Shown: positions 1 to 8,215 of the stretch, piece after piece
How positions within the stretch are numbered: the stretch's first letter is position 1
How the letters are laid out: every line of letters begins with the position of its first letter
Source: Agarivorans gilvus
Lineage (GTDB): Bacteria; Pseudomonadota; Gammaproteobacteria; Enterobacterales; Celerinatantimonadaceae
Reading direction: 5' to 3'
Length of the DNA stretch: 64,000 bases
NCBI RefSeq assembly: GCF_001420915.1
Contig: NZ_CP013021.1
Span: 2,697,001-2,761,000 of the forward strand
The notes under the pieces: generated by a model
Databases searched by the model: none
Told to the model about the DNA's origin: nothing
The model's input: the letters and a program-made list of their open reading frames with translations, nothing else
Position numbers and translations under genes: made by a program

Positions 1-293
1 CGGTGTCGCGGTCACCTTCCAGTTGGTGGCGTTATTCTATTGTGCATTAATAACTAATTCAACAATAAGCTCGCCTGAGTGATGGGTACGCCGGACCTGC
101 GACCAGGGTGAGATCGCGAACGTTTTTAAACTAACCATATATGTCTAGTTAATTGTGATTCTGGCTACCAGTGATTTTGCAGGCTTCCCTAACTCGTAAT
201 GGGGCAGAATCAATTAAGGAGAAGCTGTCAGCTCTAGTCAGAGTTATGAAACGAAACTGACAGATTGCATTCAGACTAATCCACCAGTCGCCA
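1..293. other. No gene recognised at left edge
   Basis: I find no convincing coding frame, tRNA or rRNA here. Short open stretches exist on the minus strand, but none has a start, a ribosome-binding site and a recognisable protein. It lies just beyond the terminator of the first Csr-type RNA, so it may be plain intergenic DNA or the flank of a gene outside the window. Confidence 0.5.
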
Positions 294-328
294 GAAAAAG
301 AAAAGGGTGACACCTAAGTGTCACCCTT
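294..328 (-). terminator. Intrinsic terminator of Csr-type RNA A
   Basis: The stem AAGGGTGACAC with its complement spans 303-328 and has a tiny loop. On the minus strand it is followed by a T-rich tract. The same design, with compensating base changes in the stem, ends copy B. Confidence 0.88.
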
Positions 329-663
329 CGAATAGTCATATCGTTCTTATTCCATGAACGTTAACTGCTCCCTGCAATCCTTTTTGACTGTGTACACTAT
401 TCCTTAGTGTGTCCTCTTCCCAATTCCTTTGGGCTGTCCTTTAGCCTTCTTTGGCATAAGTGTTCGTCCTAAACACTTGCTCTCTCCGTCCTGGAGGTAT
501 CCCTTTACTTCTTCCTGAAGCCGTTCGGTATTCGCTTTAGCACTCCTGTGCCAACATCCTCAACTTATCAATCCTAATAAGCCTGCTCATCCTGAACTTT
601 GCGTCCTAACTACCCTAGCATCCTAGCTAGTAATTCTTCCTGAATCTTGCTTCGTCCTGATGA
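294..663 (-). ncRNA. csrB: CsrB/CsrC-type CsrA-sequestering sRNA, copy A
   Basis: Read on the minus strand, this stretch carries about 19 AGGA or GGGA motifs between 369 and 658, spaced roughly 10-30 nt and often at the tip of small inverted repeats (for example CAGGATG near 588-593). This is the hallmark of RNAs that bind many CsrA dimers and relieve CsrA control of translation. The 3' part reads AAGGATTGCAGGGAGCA, as in the 3' region of enterobacterial CsrB as I recall it, and ends in a GC stem (303-328) followed on the minus strand by a T-rich tract (294-302). No open frame accounts for the pattern. The 5' end is inferred from a weak -10 (TAAAGT, plus 669-674), so it is approximate. The length of about 370 nt matches E. 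coli CsrB. A second copy follows upstream. Confidence 0.88.
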
Positions 664-978
664 AAAACACTTTACGCTTTAACGCAAAAGATCCCAGTAG
701 ATAAAAACAAAATAAAATTAGGTAACATCAAATGAAAAATCTTAAAAAATTAGTAAGCTTTTGATTTTATTTATTTAAATATTTATTTGACGAGAATTAA
801 AACAGGTTTATCTGCTCAATAGAATGGTCGATCTCTTACAGAGTTTAGGGCGAAGAAGGAAGATAAGCATCTAAGCTTATCAATAAATGCTATACAAAAT
901 ATCGTAGAAAGGCTGGATACAACATGGAATATGCGGGTTTAAGCCAAATAAAAGCCCAGCTAATGTTGCTAGGCTTAG
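664..978. other. Upstream region of csr copy A; no gene
   Basis: This AT-rich stretch lies between the two Csr-type RNAs. It holds the inferred promoter of copy A (-10-like TAAAGT on the minus strand, 669-674) and a half-conserved UvrY/GacA box (823-840). A second hairpin, 952-976, has a T-rich minus-strand tail and would back up the terminator of copy B. I see no protein-coding gene. Confidence 0.6.
823..840. promoter_or_regulatory. Degenerate UvrY/GacA box upstream of copy A
   Basis: On the minus strand the site reads TGTAAGAGATCGACCATT. The left half TGTAAG and the AGAT centre match the UvrY/GacA palindrome (TGTAAG-N6-CTTACA), while the right half is decayed. Its centre lies about 168 bp upstream of the inferred start of RNA A, the same distance as the better palindrome of copy B, which is why I accept it. 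Confidence 0.5.
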
Positions 979-1011
979 AAAAAGATCGGGGCGACACTTA
1001 CGTGTCGCCCC
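979..1011 (-). terminator. Intrinsic terminator of Csr-type RNA B
   Basis: A 10-bp GC-rich stem (GGGGCGACAC and its complement, 988-1011) is followed on the minus strand by GATCTTTTT. Confidence 0.88.
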
Positions 1012-1261
1012 TAGTAGTCATATCGCTCAATTCCGTGAACGGGTAATTGCTCCCTGCAATCCTTTTTGACTGTGTTACTACTTCCTGTAGTTATCCTTTT
1101 CTCAAATCCTTTGAGCTGTCCTTTAGCCTTCTATGGCATAACCGGTCTTCCATACCAGTTGCACGTCTCCTTCCTGGGAGGTGTCCTTTGCTACATCCTG
1201 TAGCTATCCTTTCAGCTCCTGCTACGTTTGTCATCCTGATAAACGTCAGTGCCTCCGTGCA
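979..1261 (-). ncRNA. csrC: CsrB/CsrC-type CsrA-sequestering sRNA, copy B
   Basis: The minus strand holds 13 AGGA/GGGA motifs between 1051 and 1237, plus three weaker NGGA triplets. A 3' section (about 985-1077) is strongly similar to the 3' section of copy A (303-393): both read AAAAAGGATTGCAGGGAGCA and then a conserved stretch up to the terminator stem. The 5' end is placed about 7 nt after a good -10 (TATAGT, plus 1268-1273). Length is about 280 nt, shorter than copy A. Tandem duplication followed by divergence of the 5' part is the simplest reading. The symbol csrC is used only to separate the copies; orthology to E. coli CsrC is not shown. Confidence 0.86.
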
Positions 1262-1267
1262 CAAATA

Positions 1268-1273
1268 ACTATA
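1268..1273 (-). promoter_or_regulatory. -10 element of csr copy B
   Basis: TATAGT on the minus strand, with no good -35 at 16-18 bp (CTTTTT is the best). A weak -35 fits a promoter that depends on an activator such as UvrY/GacA bound far upstream. Confidence 0.5.
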
Positions 1274-1410
1274 CGGAAACTAAATTTGATAAAAAGCAGT
1301 GAAAGCAAAAAAGTTTCATTTTTTTATGAGAAAAACACAGATAAAAACATAAACCAATGAAATATATATAAATATAGTAAATGCGTCTGCAACAAATACT
1401 GCTTATTACG

Positions 1411-1444
1411 CACAGGCTTGTAAGAGATATCTCACAAACCTGTG
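1411..1444. promoter_or_regulatory. UvrY/GacA palindrome upstream of copy B
   Basis: The core TGTAAGAGATATCTCACA (1419-1436) matches the UvrY/GacA upstream activating palindrome almost perfectly. It sits in a larger inverted repeat, CACAGG...CCTGTG (1411-1444). Its centre is about 167 bp upstream of the inferred start of RNA B, close to the distance known for E. coli csrB. It also follows the end of the yadS-like gene, but has no T-tract and so is not an obvious terminator. Confidence 0.72.
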
Positions 1445-1459
1445 CGGCATTTGTCTTGA

Positions 1460-2079
1460 TTAACGATTTTTCGACAATTTAGGCAAAGAAAGATGATAGC
1501 GAATTGCCACCAAACGGATCAGCAAAGCAGTGACAATACAAGCGCTACTAGCAAAACCAGCAGAAGGCGTTAAATACAAAGCAGCCACCCATACCAGACC
1601 ACCGGCAATACAAGCTGTCGCATAGACTTCCCTTTGTAATACCAAGGGCACTTGATTAGCCAATACATCGCGGATCATACCACCGCCACAAGCGGTAACC
1701 ACGCCCATCACCACCGCCACTATCATCGGCGCACCAAAGGCTAAGGCTTTTTCAGCACCAATCGCCATAAATACCGCCATACCAATGGCATCAGCCACCG
1801 GCAATAACCAGCGCGGCGGGCTAGGAAAGTTATTCAGTAATAGAATAGAAAGTAGGCTAGCACTCACAATAACCCATATATAAAGGCTATTTTCGACCCA
1901 AAATACTGGGTTAGCCCCAAGGCCATATCACGAATAGTGCCGCCACCAATAGCGGTTACACAGGCCAGAACTAAGGCACCAAATAAGTCCATTTTACGTC
2001 GGCTGGCCACCAGCACACCGGAAATGGCAAATACGGCGGTACCAAACAAATCCAGACTATAAATAATGGTGTTAGCCAA
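1460..2079 (-). pseudogene. yadS: YadS-like TRIC-family membrane protein, frameshifted
   Basis: Two abutting frames encode the halves of one UPF0126/TRIC-type membrane protein. The first (1864-2079) carries the opening GTAVFAISGVL repeat with GGGTIRD; the second (1460-1867) carries the second repeat with GGGMIRD and EVYATACIAGG. Adding one base in the C run near 1908-1910 on the minus strand joins them into a 206-residue protein reading TPVFWVEN across the junction, as in E. coli YadS. The family has about seven membrane helices and includes cation channels and, in E. coli YicG, a reported glycine transporter. The break is at a homopolymer, so a sequencing error is as likely as a real pseudogene. 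The gene is probably single, with nadE upstream separated by a terminator. Confidence 0.82.
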
Positions 2080-2147
2080 AGTGCACTCCTCAAAAAAATA
2101 GGCGGCAATTAGACACCATCAAGAAGCAATATGATAGAGGAATAAAT

Positions 2148-2182
2148 CAAAAAAAAGCCGCAGCCTAAAGCTTCGGCTTAGT
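2148..2182 (-). terminator. Terminator after nadE
   Basis: The minus strand reads AAGCCGAAGC, a short loop, then CTGCGGC and eight Ts, just after the nadE stop. Confidence 0.7.
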
Positions 2183-2197
2183 GACAAATCAGGATGA

Positions 2198-3028
2198 TTA
2201 ATCGTAAATGGTAGGAATGGCTTGACGCTTATGCTGAGTACGCTGATAAATACCAATTAACTTCTGCTCAACTTCGGCGGCCACCGGTTTACCTTCCAAG
2301 AAATCATCAATTTGATCGTAACTCACCCCTAAGGCCACTTCATCGGGTAATTGAGGGCGGTCTTCTTCTAAATCGGCGGTGGGAGCCTTACCAATTAGCT
2401 TCTCTGGTGCCCCCAAATAGCCTGCTACTTGGCGAACCTGACGTTTATTCAAACCAAAAATTGGTACTAAATCACAAGCCCCATCACCATGTTTAGTATA
2501 AAAACCCGTGAGGTTTTCCGCAGAATGGTCGGTACCAATCACTAAGCCGCCAGTTAACCCAGCAATTTCGTATTGAGCAATCATCCGCATTCTGGCTTTC
2601 ACATTACCTTTAGCAAAATCCACGGCAGCTTGCTCGGGTAGTTCTAAACCCGCAGCTTGTAGGCTTTGGCAGGCACTACTATGTAAGCCTTCGGTACCCT
2701 CTTTAATATTAGTTGTCACAATATGTGAGGGTTTAATGAAACCTAAGGCCAACTGCGCATCTTCTTCATCTTTTTGTTCGCCAAAAGGTAAACGCATGGC
2801 AATAAAGCGATAGTCATTGCTATTAGTTTCACTATTCAACTGCTCTACCGCTAACTGGGCTAAGCGGCCGGTGGTGGTAGAGTCAACACCACCACTGATG
2901 CCTAAGATTAAAGTCTTCAATCCTGCCTGTTGTAAGCGTGTCTTAATAAACGCTATTCGACGTGTTACTTCAAATTCTGGATCAATTTCTGGCAAAACCT
3001 TCATTTCGGCCAAGATTGCCTGTTTCAT
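2198..3028 (-). CDS. nadE: NH3-dependent NAD+ synthetase
   Basis: NadE joins ammonia to nicotinate adenine dinucleotide using ATP, the last step of NAD+ synthesis in the cytoplasm. The 276-residue product starts at the ATG at 3028 (MKQAILAEMK) behind a GGGGTGACAG sequence. A longer frame opens upstream, but its extra 40 residues do not resemble the family. The ATP pyrophosphatase P-loop SGGVDS is at residues 45-50, followed by the conserved GTDHSAENLTGFYTKHGDGA segment. There is no nitrilase (glutaminase) domain, so this is the short ammonia-dependent form, close to the 275 residues of E. coli NadE. It is divergent from pykA with about 146 bp between the starts. Confidence 0.95.
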   Translation of the reverse strand: MKQAILAEMKVLPEIDPEFEVTRRIAFIKTRLQQAGLKTLILGISGGVDSTTTGRLAQLAVEQLNSETNSNDYRFIAMRLPFGEQKDEEDAQLALGFIKPSHIVTTNIKEGTEGLHSSACQSLQAAGLELPEQAAVDFAKGNVKARMRMIAQYEIAGLTGGLVIGTDHSAENLTGFYTKHGDGACDLVPIFGLNKRQVRQVAGYLGAPEKLIGKAPTADLEEDRPQLPDEVALGVSYDQIDDFLEGKPVAAEVEQKLIGIYQRTQHKRQAIPTIYD

Positions 3029-3174
3029 TCTGTCACCCCAACACAAATAATATTCCCTATCACGCAATGTACTTGAGAGACAAAAAAAAACCAAGGGACA
3101 AGCCGATTTACATATACTTAAATCTGCTACAGCGGAAAACATCAACATCTCACACAGAGTAAAGGACCAGTAAC

Positions 3175-4611
3175 ATGTTAAGACGTACTAAAATTGTCAC
3201 CACCTTAGGCCCCGCCACCGACAAAGACGATGTATTAGAACAACTCATATTGAGTGGAGCCAATATGGTGCGGCTCAATTTCTCCCATGGCAGCGCCGCC
3301 GACCACATCACTCGTGCCGAAAAAGTACGCCAGTTAGCCGCTAAACATAAACTTCACGTCGCCATTCTCGGTGATTTACAGGGTCCCAAAATTCGGGTTT
3401 CCACCTTTAAAGACGGCAAAGTTGAACTCAAAATTGGCGAACGGTTTACTCTAGACGGCGAGCTAGCCAAAGGAATGGGCGACCAACAACAAGTAGGCTT
3501 GGACTACAAGCACCTGCCCAATGACGTAGCGCCAGGCGATACTCTGTTGCTCGATGATGGCCGCATTCAATTAATAGTGACCGAAGTGCAGGGAAGTAAA
3601 GTCATTACCGAGGTGAGTGTAGGCGGGATTTTATCCAATAATAAGGGCATTAATAAATTGGGTGGCGGCTTATCCGCTGCCGCTTTAACCGACAAAGACA
3701 AAGCCGACATTCTCACTGCGGCAGAAATCAAAGTTGATTATTTAGCGGTCTCTTTCCCAAATAGTGGGGAGGACATGCACTACGCTCGCCGTCTTACTCA
3801 GCAGGCGGGGCTTGCGACTAAACTGGTCGCCAAAGTAGAGCGTGCCGAAACGGTTTCCAGTGAAGAAGCGATGATAGACATAATCAAAGCCTCCGATGCG
3901 GTCATGGTGGCACGTGGTGATTTAGGGGTGGAAATTGGCGACGCCGAGCTGGTGGGCGTACAAAAAACCCTGATTAGGCTCACCCGTAAATATAACCGCG
4001 CGGTGATCACCGCCACTCAAATGATGGAGTCGATGATAAGCGCGCCCATGCCAACTCGCGCCGAGGTAATGGATGTAGCCAATGCGGTATTAGATGGCAC
4101 CGATGCGGTAATGCTGTCGGGCGAAACCGCCGCGGGGCAATATCCGGTAGAAACCGTAAAAGCTATGGCCAGCGTCTGCTTAGGTGCCGAGAAGCAACGC
4201 AGTATTAATGTCTCAAAATATCGCATTGATGAAACCTTTGAGAGTATTTCGGAAACGGTGGCTATGAGCACCATGTTTGCCGCCAACCACATGCGTGGCA
4301 TGAAGGCGATAATAGCCTTAACCGAATCGGGCAGTACGCCTCTATTAATGTCACGTTTAAGTAGTGGCTTACCGATTTTCTCCCTGTCTCGCCATGCCAG
4401 TACCCTGAGTCGCTGCGCCTTGTATCGCGGCGTTTACCCAATTCATTTTGAAGAGAGTGGCGAAAACATCATTCAAGTATCGCAAAGCGCCATCGACCTA
4501 TTGAAACAACAAGGCTATTTAAGTAAGGGGGATTTGGTAATTCTGACTCATGGCGATGTGTTTGATCAGACCGGCCATACCAATACCAGCAAAATCTTAA
4601 AGGTGAACTAA
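3175..4611 (+). CDS. pykA: Pyruvate kinase, PykA (type II) subfamily
   Basis: It transfers phosphate from phosphoenolpyruvate to ADP, the last step of glycolysis. The 478-residue sequence begins MLRRTKIVTTLGPAT and carries the catalytic barrel motifs GDLQGPKIR, KVERAE and ARGDLGVEIGDAELV, then the signature ITATQMMESM with PTRAEVMDVANAVLDG. The wording and length follow E. coli PykA (480 residues), the AMP/sugar-phosphate-responsive enzyme, rather than PykF. The start has AAAGGA about 8 nt upstream. It stands alone. In other gammaproteobacteria pyruvate kinase is among the CsrA-influenced functions; whether this applies here is unknown. Confidence 0.95.
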   Translation: MLRRTKIVTTLGPATDKDDVLEQLILSGANMVRLNFSHGSAADHITRAEKVRQLAAKHKLHVAILGDLQGPKIRVSTFKDGKVELKIGERFTLDGELAKGMGDQQQVGLDYKHLPNDVAPGDTLLLDDGRIQLIVTEVQGSKVITEVSVGGILSNNKGINKLGGGLSAAALTDKDKADILTAAEIKVDYLAVSFPNSGEDMHYARRLTQQAGLATKLVAKVERAETVSSEEAMIDIIKASDAVMVARGDLGVEIGDAELVGVQKTLIRLTRKYNRAVITATQMMESMISAPMPTRAEVMDVANAVLDGTDAVMLSGETAAGQYPVETVKAMASVCLGAEKQRSINVSKYRIDETFESISETVAMSTMFAANHMRGMKAIIALTESGSTPLLMSRLSSGLPIFSLSRHASTLSRCALYRGVYPIHFEESGENIIQVSQSAIDLLKQQGYLSKGDLVILTHGDVFDQTGHTNTSKILKVN

Positions 4612-4644
4612 CACAGGTTTAGCCAAGCAATGCGCTTGCCTAAG

Positions 4645-5325
4645 TTAACGCAATAGGTGGGGGGCGCGAGCGCCTTCTACCGGGCGATTAACCGACAGCT
4701 TGCGGCCTTTTTTCATGCCGGTTTGGAAATCTGGCGTCAATTGTCCCATCGACGCCTTTATTTTAGCCTTAAAGGTTTCTCTATCGAGCTTTTCAAACAT
4801 CTCATCTAAGTAGTCATCCATGTGCTCATTTCGCCCAGAGCTGGTTAAATCTGGCAGCTTTTCTAAAGCGCCTTCTAACCAACCGGCGGTAAAAGAAGAG
4901 ACGCGCCGAGCAACGGTAACGTTATCGGTGCCGGAACCGGCAAAGCTATTTCTAAAGGAACCCACCTGCTGGTTCATTTCGCGGTAGATAATATCAAAAG
5001 CAAAGGCGGCAAATACCGCACGCTCGGCTAGGCCAACAAATTCAACTCGCTTTAAGCCTTTATGATTAACCAACACCGCTTCTACGCCGAAACGACCATT
5101 AATGCCACGAATAATACGCAGGATATTTTCGTTCACATTAGCCGGTAATAGCGTTTGACTAGAGGTTTTACCCATTTGGATAAGCTCGATATCCGCCTGC
5201 TCCAAACCATGCTTTAGCATCAAACGATGAGCCATGCGAATAGCTTGAGCGGCCTCATGTACATTTGAGGAGTTACCCAATTCTAAACACTTAGCTATTT
5301 TTTCTAAGGCACGTTGACGACTCAC
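4645..5325 (-). CDS. DUF2786 domain protein, function unknown
   Basis: A 226-residue soluble protein. Residues 5-42 (ALEKIAKCLELGNSSN..EAAQAIRMAHRLMLKHGL) match the short DUF2786 helical domain, which is found alone or in phage and plasmid proteins and has no established function. The middle part (about 65-140) resembles the region that commonly follows DUF2786. The C-terminus is basic (KKGRKLSVNRP). There is no signal peptide or membrane helix. It stands alone between pykA (convergent) and the MscS-like gene. I do not assign a role. Confidence 0.75.
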   Translation of the reverse strand: MSRQRALEKIAKCLELGNSSNVHEAAQAIRMAHRLMLKHGLEQADIELIQMGKTSSQTLLPANVNENILRIIRGINGRFGVEAVLVNHKGLKRVEFVGLAERAVFAAFAFDIIYREMNQQVGSFRNSFAGSGTDNVTVARRVSSFTAGWLEGALEKLPDLTSSGRNEHMDDYLDEMFEKLDRETFKAKIKASMGQLTPDFQTGMKKGRKLSVNRPVEGARAPHLLR

Positions 5326-5410
5326 TACTACACCAAGCTCTGCTCAAAAATGAAGCGCTATTTTACTTATTTCAGGCAAATTTTCCAGCGATTACTCAAG
5401 TTCGCAAACA

Positions 5411-5442
5411 AGTAAGCGACGAGCAATAAGCCGCCGCTTACT
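5411..5442 (-). terminator. Stem-loop after the MscS-like gene
   Basis: AGTAAGCG at 5411-5418 pairs with CGCTTACT at 5435-5442 in the space just past the stop codon. There is no strong T-tract, so termination is only likely. Confidence 0.4.
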
Positions 5443-5458
5443 CGTTGTACAACAGCAA

Positions 5459-7162
5459 CTACTTAGCCATTTGTGAAGCTTCTGCGGTGGCCGGATAAAA
5501 ATGTACATCGCGCTGCGGAAAAGGAATCGAAATCCCGTCTTTATCGAAGCGCATTTTCACTTCGCGGGTAATATCCCAATAGACATCCCAGTAATCGTCA
5601 GTTTTAACCCAAGGCCGCACGATGAAATCCACCGATGATTCATTCAGTACGTGCAGCTTCACGATAGACTCAGGTTTAGAGAGCACTTTCGGATGCTTAT
5701 CTAATAGCTCTTGTAATACCGCCTCGGTTTTTTCAATATCGTCGGTGTAACTCACCCCAAACACCAAATCCACCCGACGAATTCTTTGTGCGGTCACGTT
5801 TTTAATCACATCGCCCCAGATTTTACTATTGGGGATCACTAAAGTTTGGTTATCGAAGGTAAGAATAGTGGTTGAAACAAGGTTCATACTTTTAACCTTA
5901 CCAAATACGCCACCAGCCACTTCAACAATGTCTCCCACATCATAGGGGCGATAAACCAAGATCATCATGCCAGCAGCAAAATTACCCAAGGTATCTTGTA
6001 GAGCGAAACCGATGATGAAACCAGCCACACCCAAACCGGCAAGGATAGGGGCCAGTGAGATCCCTAGCTGGGCGAGGGCAACCAGTAGACCAATGATGAT
6101 GACCACCCGCGCGACCGAGGAAATAATCATTTCCTTCATTAATGAAGAGAGATTTAACTTAGAAGAATCTAAACTCTTGGTCATCACCTTGCGCACCAAA
6201 CGCGACAGCGAACGGAACACATAGTAAATACCCACCAATAGCACCAACTTAAATATCCACTCTCCACCATTGTCGATGAAATACTCACTCATTCGGGATA
6301 TCCAACGCTGAATAATGCCACTTAACACATCCACATCCAGTACGTCGGTAGTTATTTGCCCACCTAATTTTAGTAAGGTTTGCTGATAGAATGCCGCATC
6401 AAAACCCAACTGGCTGAGTAAGTTAACGGTGAGCTTAAAGCTTTCTCCTGCTACGCCCAGTTGTTCAGTAATGGTGGCTAATTGGTCTTTAAGGCTTTGA
6501 TCATCTTGGCTGATTTTAATTAGCCTAGCCAGCTCTTCGCGTTTCTTACCGACTAAGCCCACCATTCCAGAAAATACCTCGGCACGTGCATATAGGCGGT
6601 CAAGCAATTGCTGTTTATCTTCTTCAACCGCAAAACCAAGAGCTTGCTGATTGATAACCTGCTGAACCAAGGCCGAATAAATTAAATCTACGTTGGCTAA
6701 ATGCTCTGTATACAACTGAAAGGCTTTAATACTGTCTTGTTCTTGCTCAGCATATTGCTTATTAAATTGTTGCTGCCTTTTGTCTAAAGCTTGTGAGAGA
6801 GCTTGAGTATTTTTATTTATGATTTGCTCAATCTGACTCAACATGGCTTGCTGTTCGATGCCTTTAGCTTGTTGCTCGATGAGGTAGTGAGCTAATTGGT
6901 CAATGGTTTCAAAAGCATGTAAATGGCGCTCTAATAAGCGATGAGAAATAGCCTGCTGCTCTACGCTAGGAAGCTCATCTAAACTAGCCTGAATTTTCTC
7001 AATTCGCGCTTGCTGACGCTGATATTTTTCTAAAAGTAATTGGCCTTGGTCGGCGCTGGCAGCATTTACATTTGTTGCGGTGTCTGCCGTAGCTAAGGAC
7101 GGTAGCAATACTAAAACCGCCAATAACAATGTGTTTATAGCTAATTTAAGTCCCTTTAACAT
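5459..7162 (-). CDS. MscS-family mechanosensitive channel with periplasmic coiled-coil extension
   Basis: A 567-residue inner-membrane channel of the kind that opens under membrane tension to release solutes. I start it at the ATG at 7162 because GGAGGAAGGG lies directly before it; a TTG 15 bases upstream has no such site. Residues 1-27 form a cleavable signal peptide ending ATA. About 30-270 is rich in Q, L and E and looks like a helical, coiled-coil periplasmic domain. Several membrane spans follow; the last, pore-lining one is GLGVAGFIIGFALQDTLGNFAAG, and the cytoplasmic beta domain contains YRPYDVGDIVEV and PNSKIWGDVIKN. The layout is between small MscS (286 residues) and the giant MscK/YbdG types. 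It is not a known E. coli orthologue by eye. Confidence 0.88.
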   Translation of the reverse strand: MLKGLKLAINTLLLAVLVLLPSLATADTATNVNAASADQGQLLLEKYQRQQARIEKIQASLDELPSVEQQAISHRLLERHLHAFETIDQLAHYLIEQQAKGIEQQAMLSQIEQIINKNTQALSQALDKRQQQFNKQYAEQEQDSIKAFQLYTEHLANVDLIYSALVQQVINQQALGFAVEEDKQQLLDRLYARAEVFSGMVGLVGKKREELARLIKISQDDQSLKDQLATITEQLGVAGESFKLTVNLLSQLGFDAAFYQQTLLKLGGQITTDVLDVDVLSGIIQRWISRMSEYFIDNGGEWIFKLVLLVGIYYVFRSLSRLVRKVMTKSLDSSKLNLSSLMKEMIISSVARVVIIIGLLVALAQLGISLAPILAGLGVAGFIIGFALQDTLGNFAAGMMILVYRPYDVGDIVEVAGGVFGKVKSMNLVSTTILTFDNQTLVIPNSKIWGDVIKNVTAQRIRRVDLVFGVSYTDDIEKTEAVLQELLDKHPKVLSKPESIVKLHVLNESSVDFIVRPWVKTDDYWDVYWDITREVKMRFDKDGISIPFPQRDVHFYPATAEASQMAK

Positions 7163-7341
7163 CCCTTCCTCCGCCAATTCTGTGAGTCATTTATTACTTT
7201 AACAAATAACAGTTTACTAGATACAACTCTAGATTTTCACTGCCTAAATACGTTAATTTAACAACATATTTTACTAACGAAGGGATCTCAACAACGATTC
7301 ACTAAAGTGGGTAAAGTAGAATGAATAACTAAGGACAGTTT

Positions 7342-8169
7342 ATGAAAGTTAAGTACTGGCTTAGCCTTACGCTAATCCTCAGCTTAAGTAGCTCATTTTG
7401 CCAAGCGGGAGAGGGGCAGATAAGGTTAGGCGGGTTTTGGTCACATACCGACTCATCCATCAAAACCAAGGGACTTAATAATAGGGATTTCACCTTAGAT
7501 TTTGAGGACTCACTGCAACTAGAAGAGAACCAATATCTACCGTTTATTGAAGTTGGCTATAAGTTTAAAGACCGACATTATGTGTATGCCGACTGGCGCA
7601 GTTTGCATCGTGAAGCCAGCGTTATCTCCAACTACTCCTATACTTTGCCGAATAATCCAGACAAAGGTATTACCGCTGGCGCTAGAGTCAACTCTCGATT
7701 GAATATCGATATTCTGCGCACTGGCTATGCTTATTCGTTTTATCAAACAGCAAGTACGGAGCTAGGCGCGTCTATTGGTCTACACATCATGTTTATTGAA
7801 ACAGGCTTTAGTGGCGAAATTTCAGCTTGCTTTGAAGATAACGGCAACATCAGTTGTGAAGAATTAGCTCTTGACGGTGAATTGGTCAGTGAATCCACTA
7901 CCGCGCCCTTACCCGACATAGGGATATGGCTAGAACATAAGTTCAACCAGCACTGGGGGATCAGCGCAGCAAGTCAATTGTTCTACCTATCTATCGAGGG
8001 CAACGATGGTTATTTAGCGGATGTGAATGCTTTTGTAAATTACAGTATTAATAAAAACTGGAATGTGGAATTGGGTTACAACTACTACCTAGTGGAAGCT
8101 AACTGGAAACAGACCACGCTTAAATATCATTATCGCGGCCCCATGTTAAACCTCGCCTATACATTTTAG
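7342..8169 (+). CDS. Outer-membrane beta-barrel protein, function unknown
   Basis: A 275-residue protein with a clear Sec signal peptide (about 1-22, ending CQA) and a terminal phenylalanine (LNLAYTF), the mark recognised by the BAM machinery. The mature part alternates polar and aromatic residues (WSHTD, YVYADWRSLH, GYNYYLVEANW), as in 8- to 10-stranded barrels. A pair of cysteines (SACFEDNGNISCEE, about 174-184) lies in a probable outer loop and could form a disulphide. A ribosome site AAGGA precedes the ATG. It stands alone, divergent from the MscS-like gene and convergent with trpB. I do not recognise a specific family. Confidence 0.78.
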   Translation: MKVKYWLSLTLILSLSSSFCQAGEGQIRLGGFWSHTDSSIKTKGLNNRDFTLDFEDSLQLEENQYLPFIEVGYKFKDRHYVYADWRSLHREASVISNYSYTLPNNPDKGITAGARVNSRLNIDILRTGYAYSFYQTASTELGASIGLHIMFIETGFSGEISACFEDNGNISCEELALDGELVSESTTAPLPDIGIWLEHKFNQHWGISAASQLFYLSIEGNDGYLADVNAFVNYSINKNWNVELGYNYYLVEANWKQTTLKYHYRGPMLNLAYTF

Positions 8170-8171
8170 CG

Positions 8172-8208
8172 TTTTAAGGCCAGGAAGCTTAGCTTCCTGG
8201 CCTTAAGT
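8172..8208. terminator. Strong bidirectional terminator-like hairpin
   Basis: TTAAGGCCAGGAAGCT (8174-8189) is followed after one base by its exact complement (8191-8206). It lies between the convergent barrel gene and trpB and would stop transcription from both sides. Confidence 0.8.
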
Positions 8209-8215
8209 TAAGCGC

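Noticed and set aside
1047..1268. A 73-codon open frame on the plus strand within the second Csr-type RNA
   Set aside because: It is rich in Leu, Ser and Pro from the TCCT repeats of the RNA's opposite strand, has no ribosome site and no family likeness.
300..1270. Possible CRISPR array because of regularly spaced repeats
   Set aside because: The repeats are only 4-7 bases (TCCT/CATCCTG), spacing is irregular, and there are no cas genes; the GGA pattern with terminators fits Csr RNAs.
3029..3148. Longer nadE beginning at 3148
   Set aside because: The extra 40 residues (cysteine-rich, no family match) precede the normal N-terminus, and the ATG at 3028 has a ribosome site.
5967..6224. Open frame on the plus strand opposite the MscS-like gene
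   Set aside because: It is a shadow of a well-supported gene, has no ribosome site and an amino-acid make-up typical of antisense frames.
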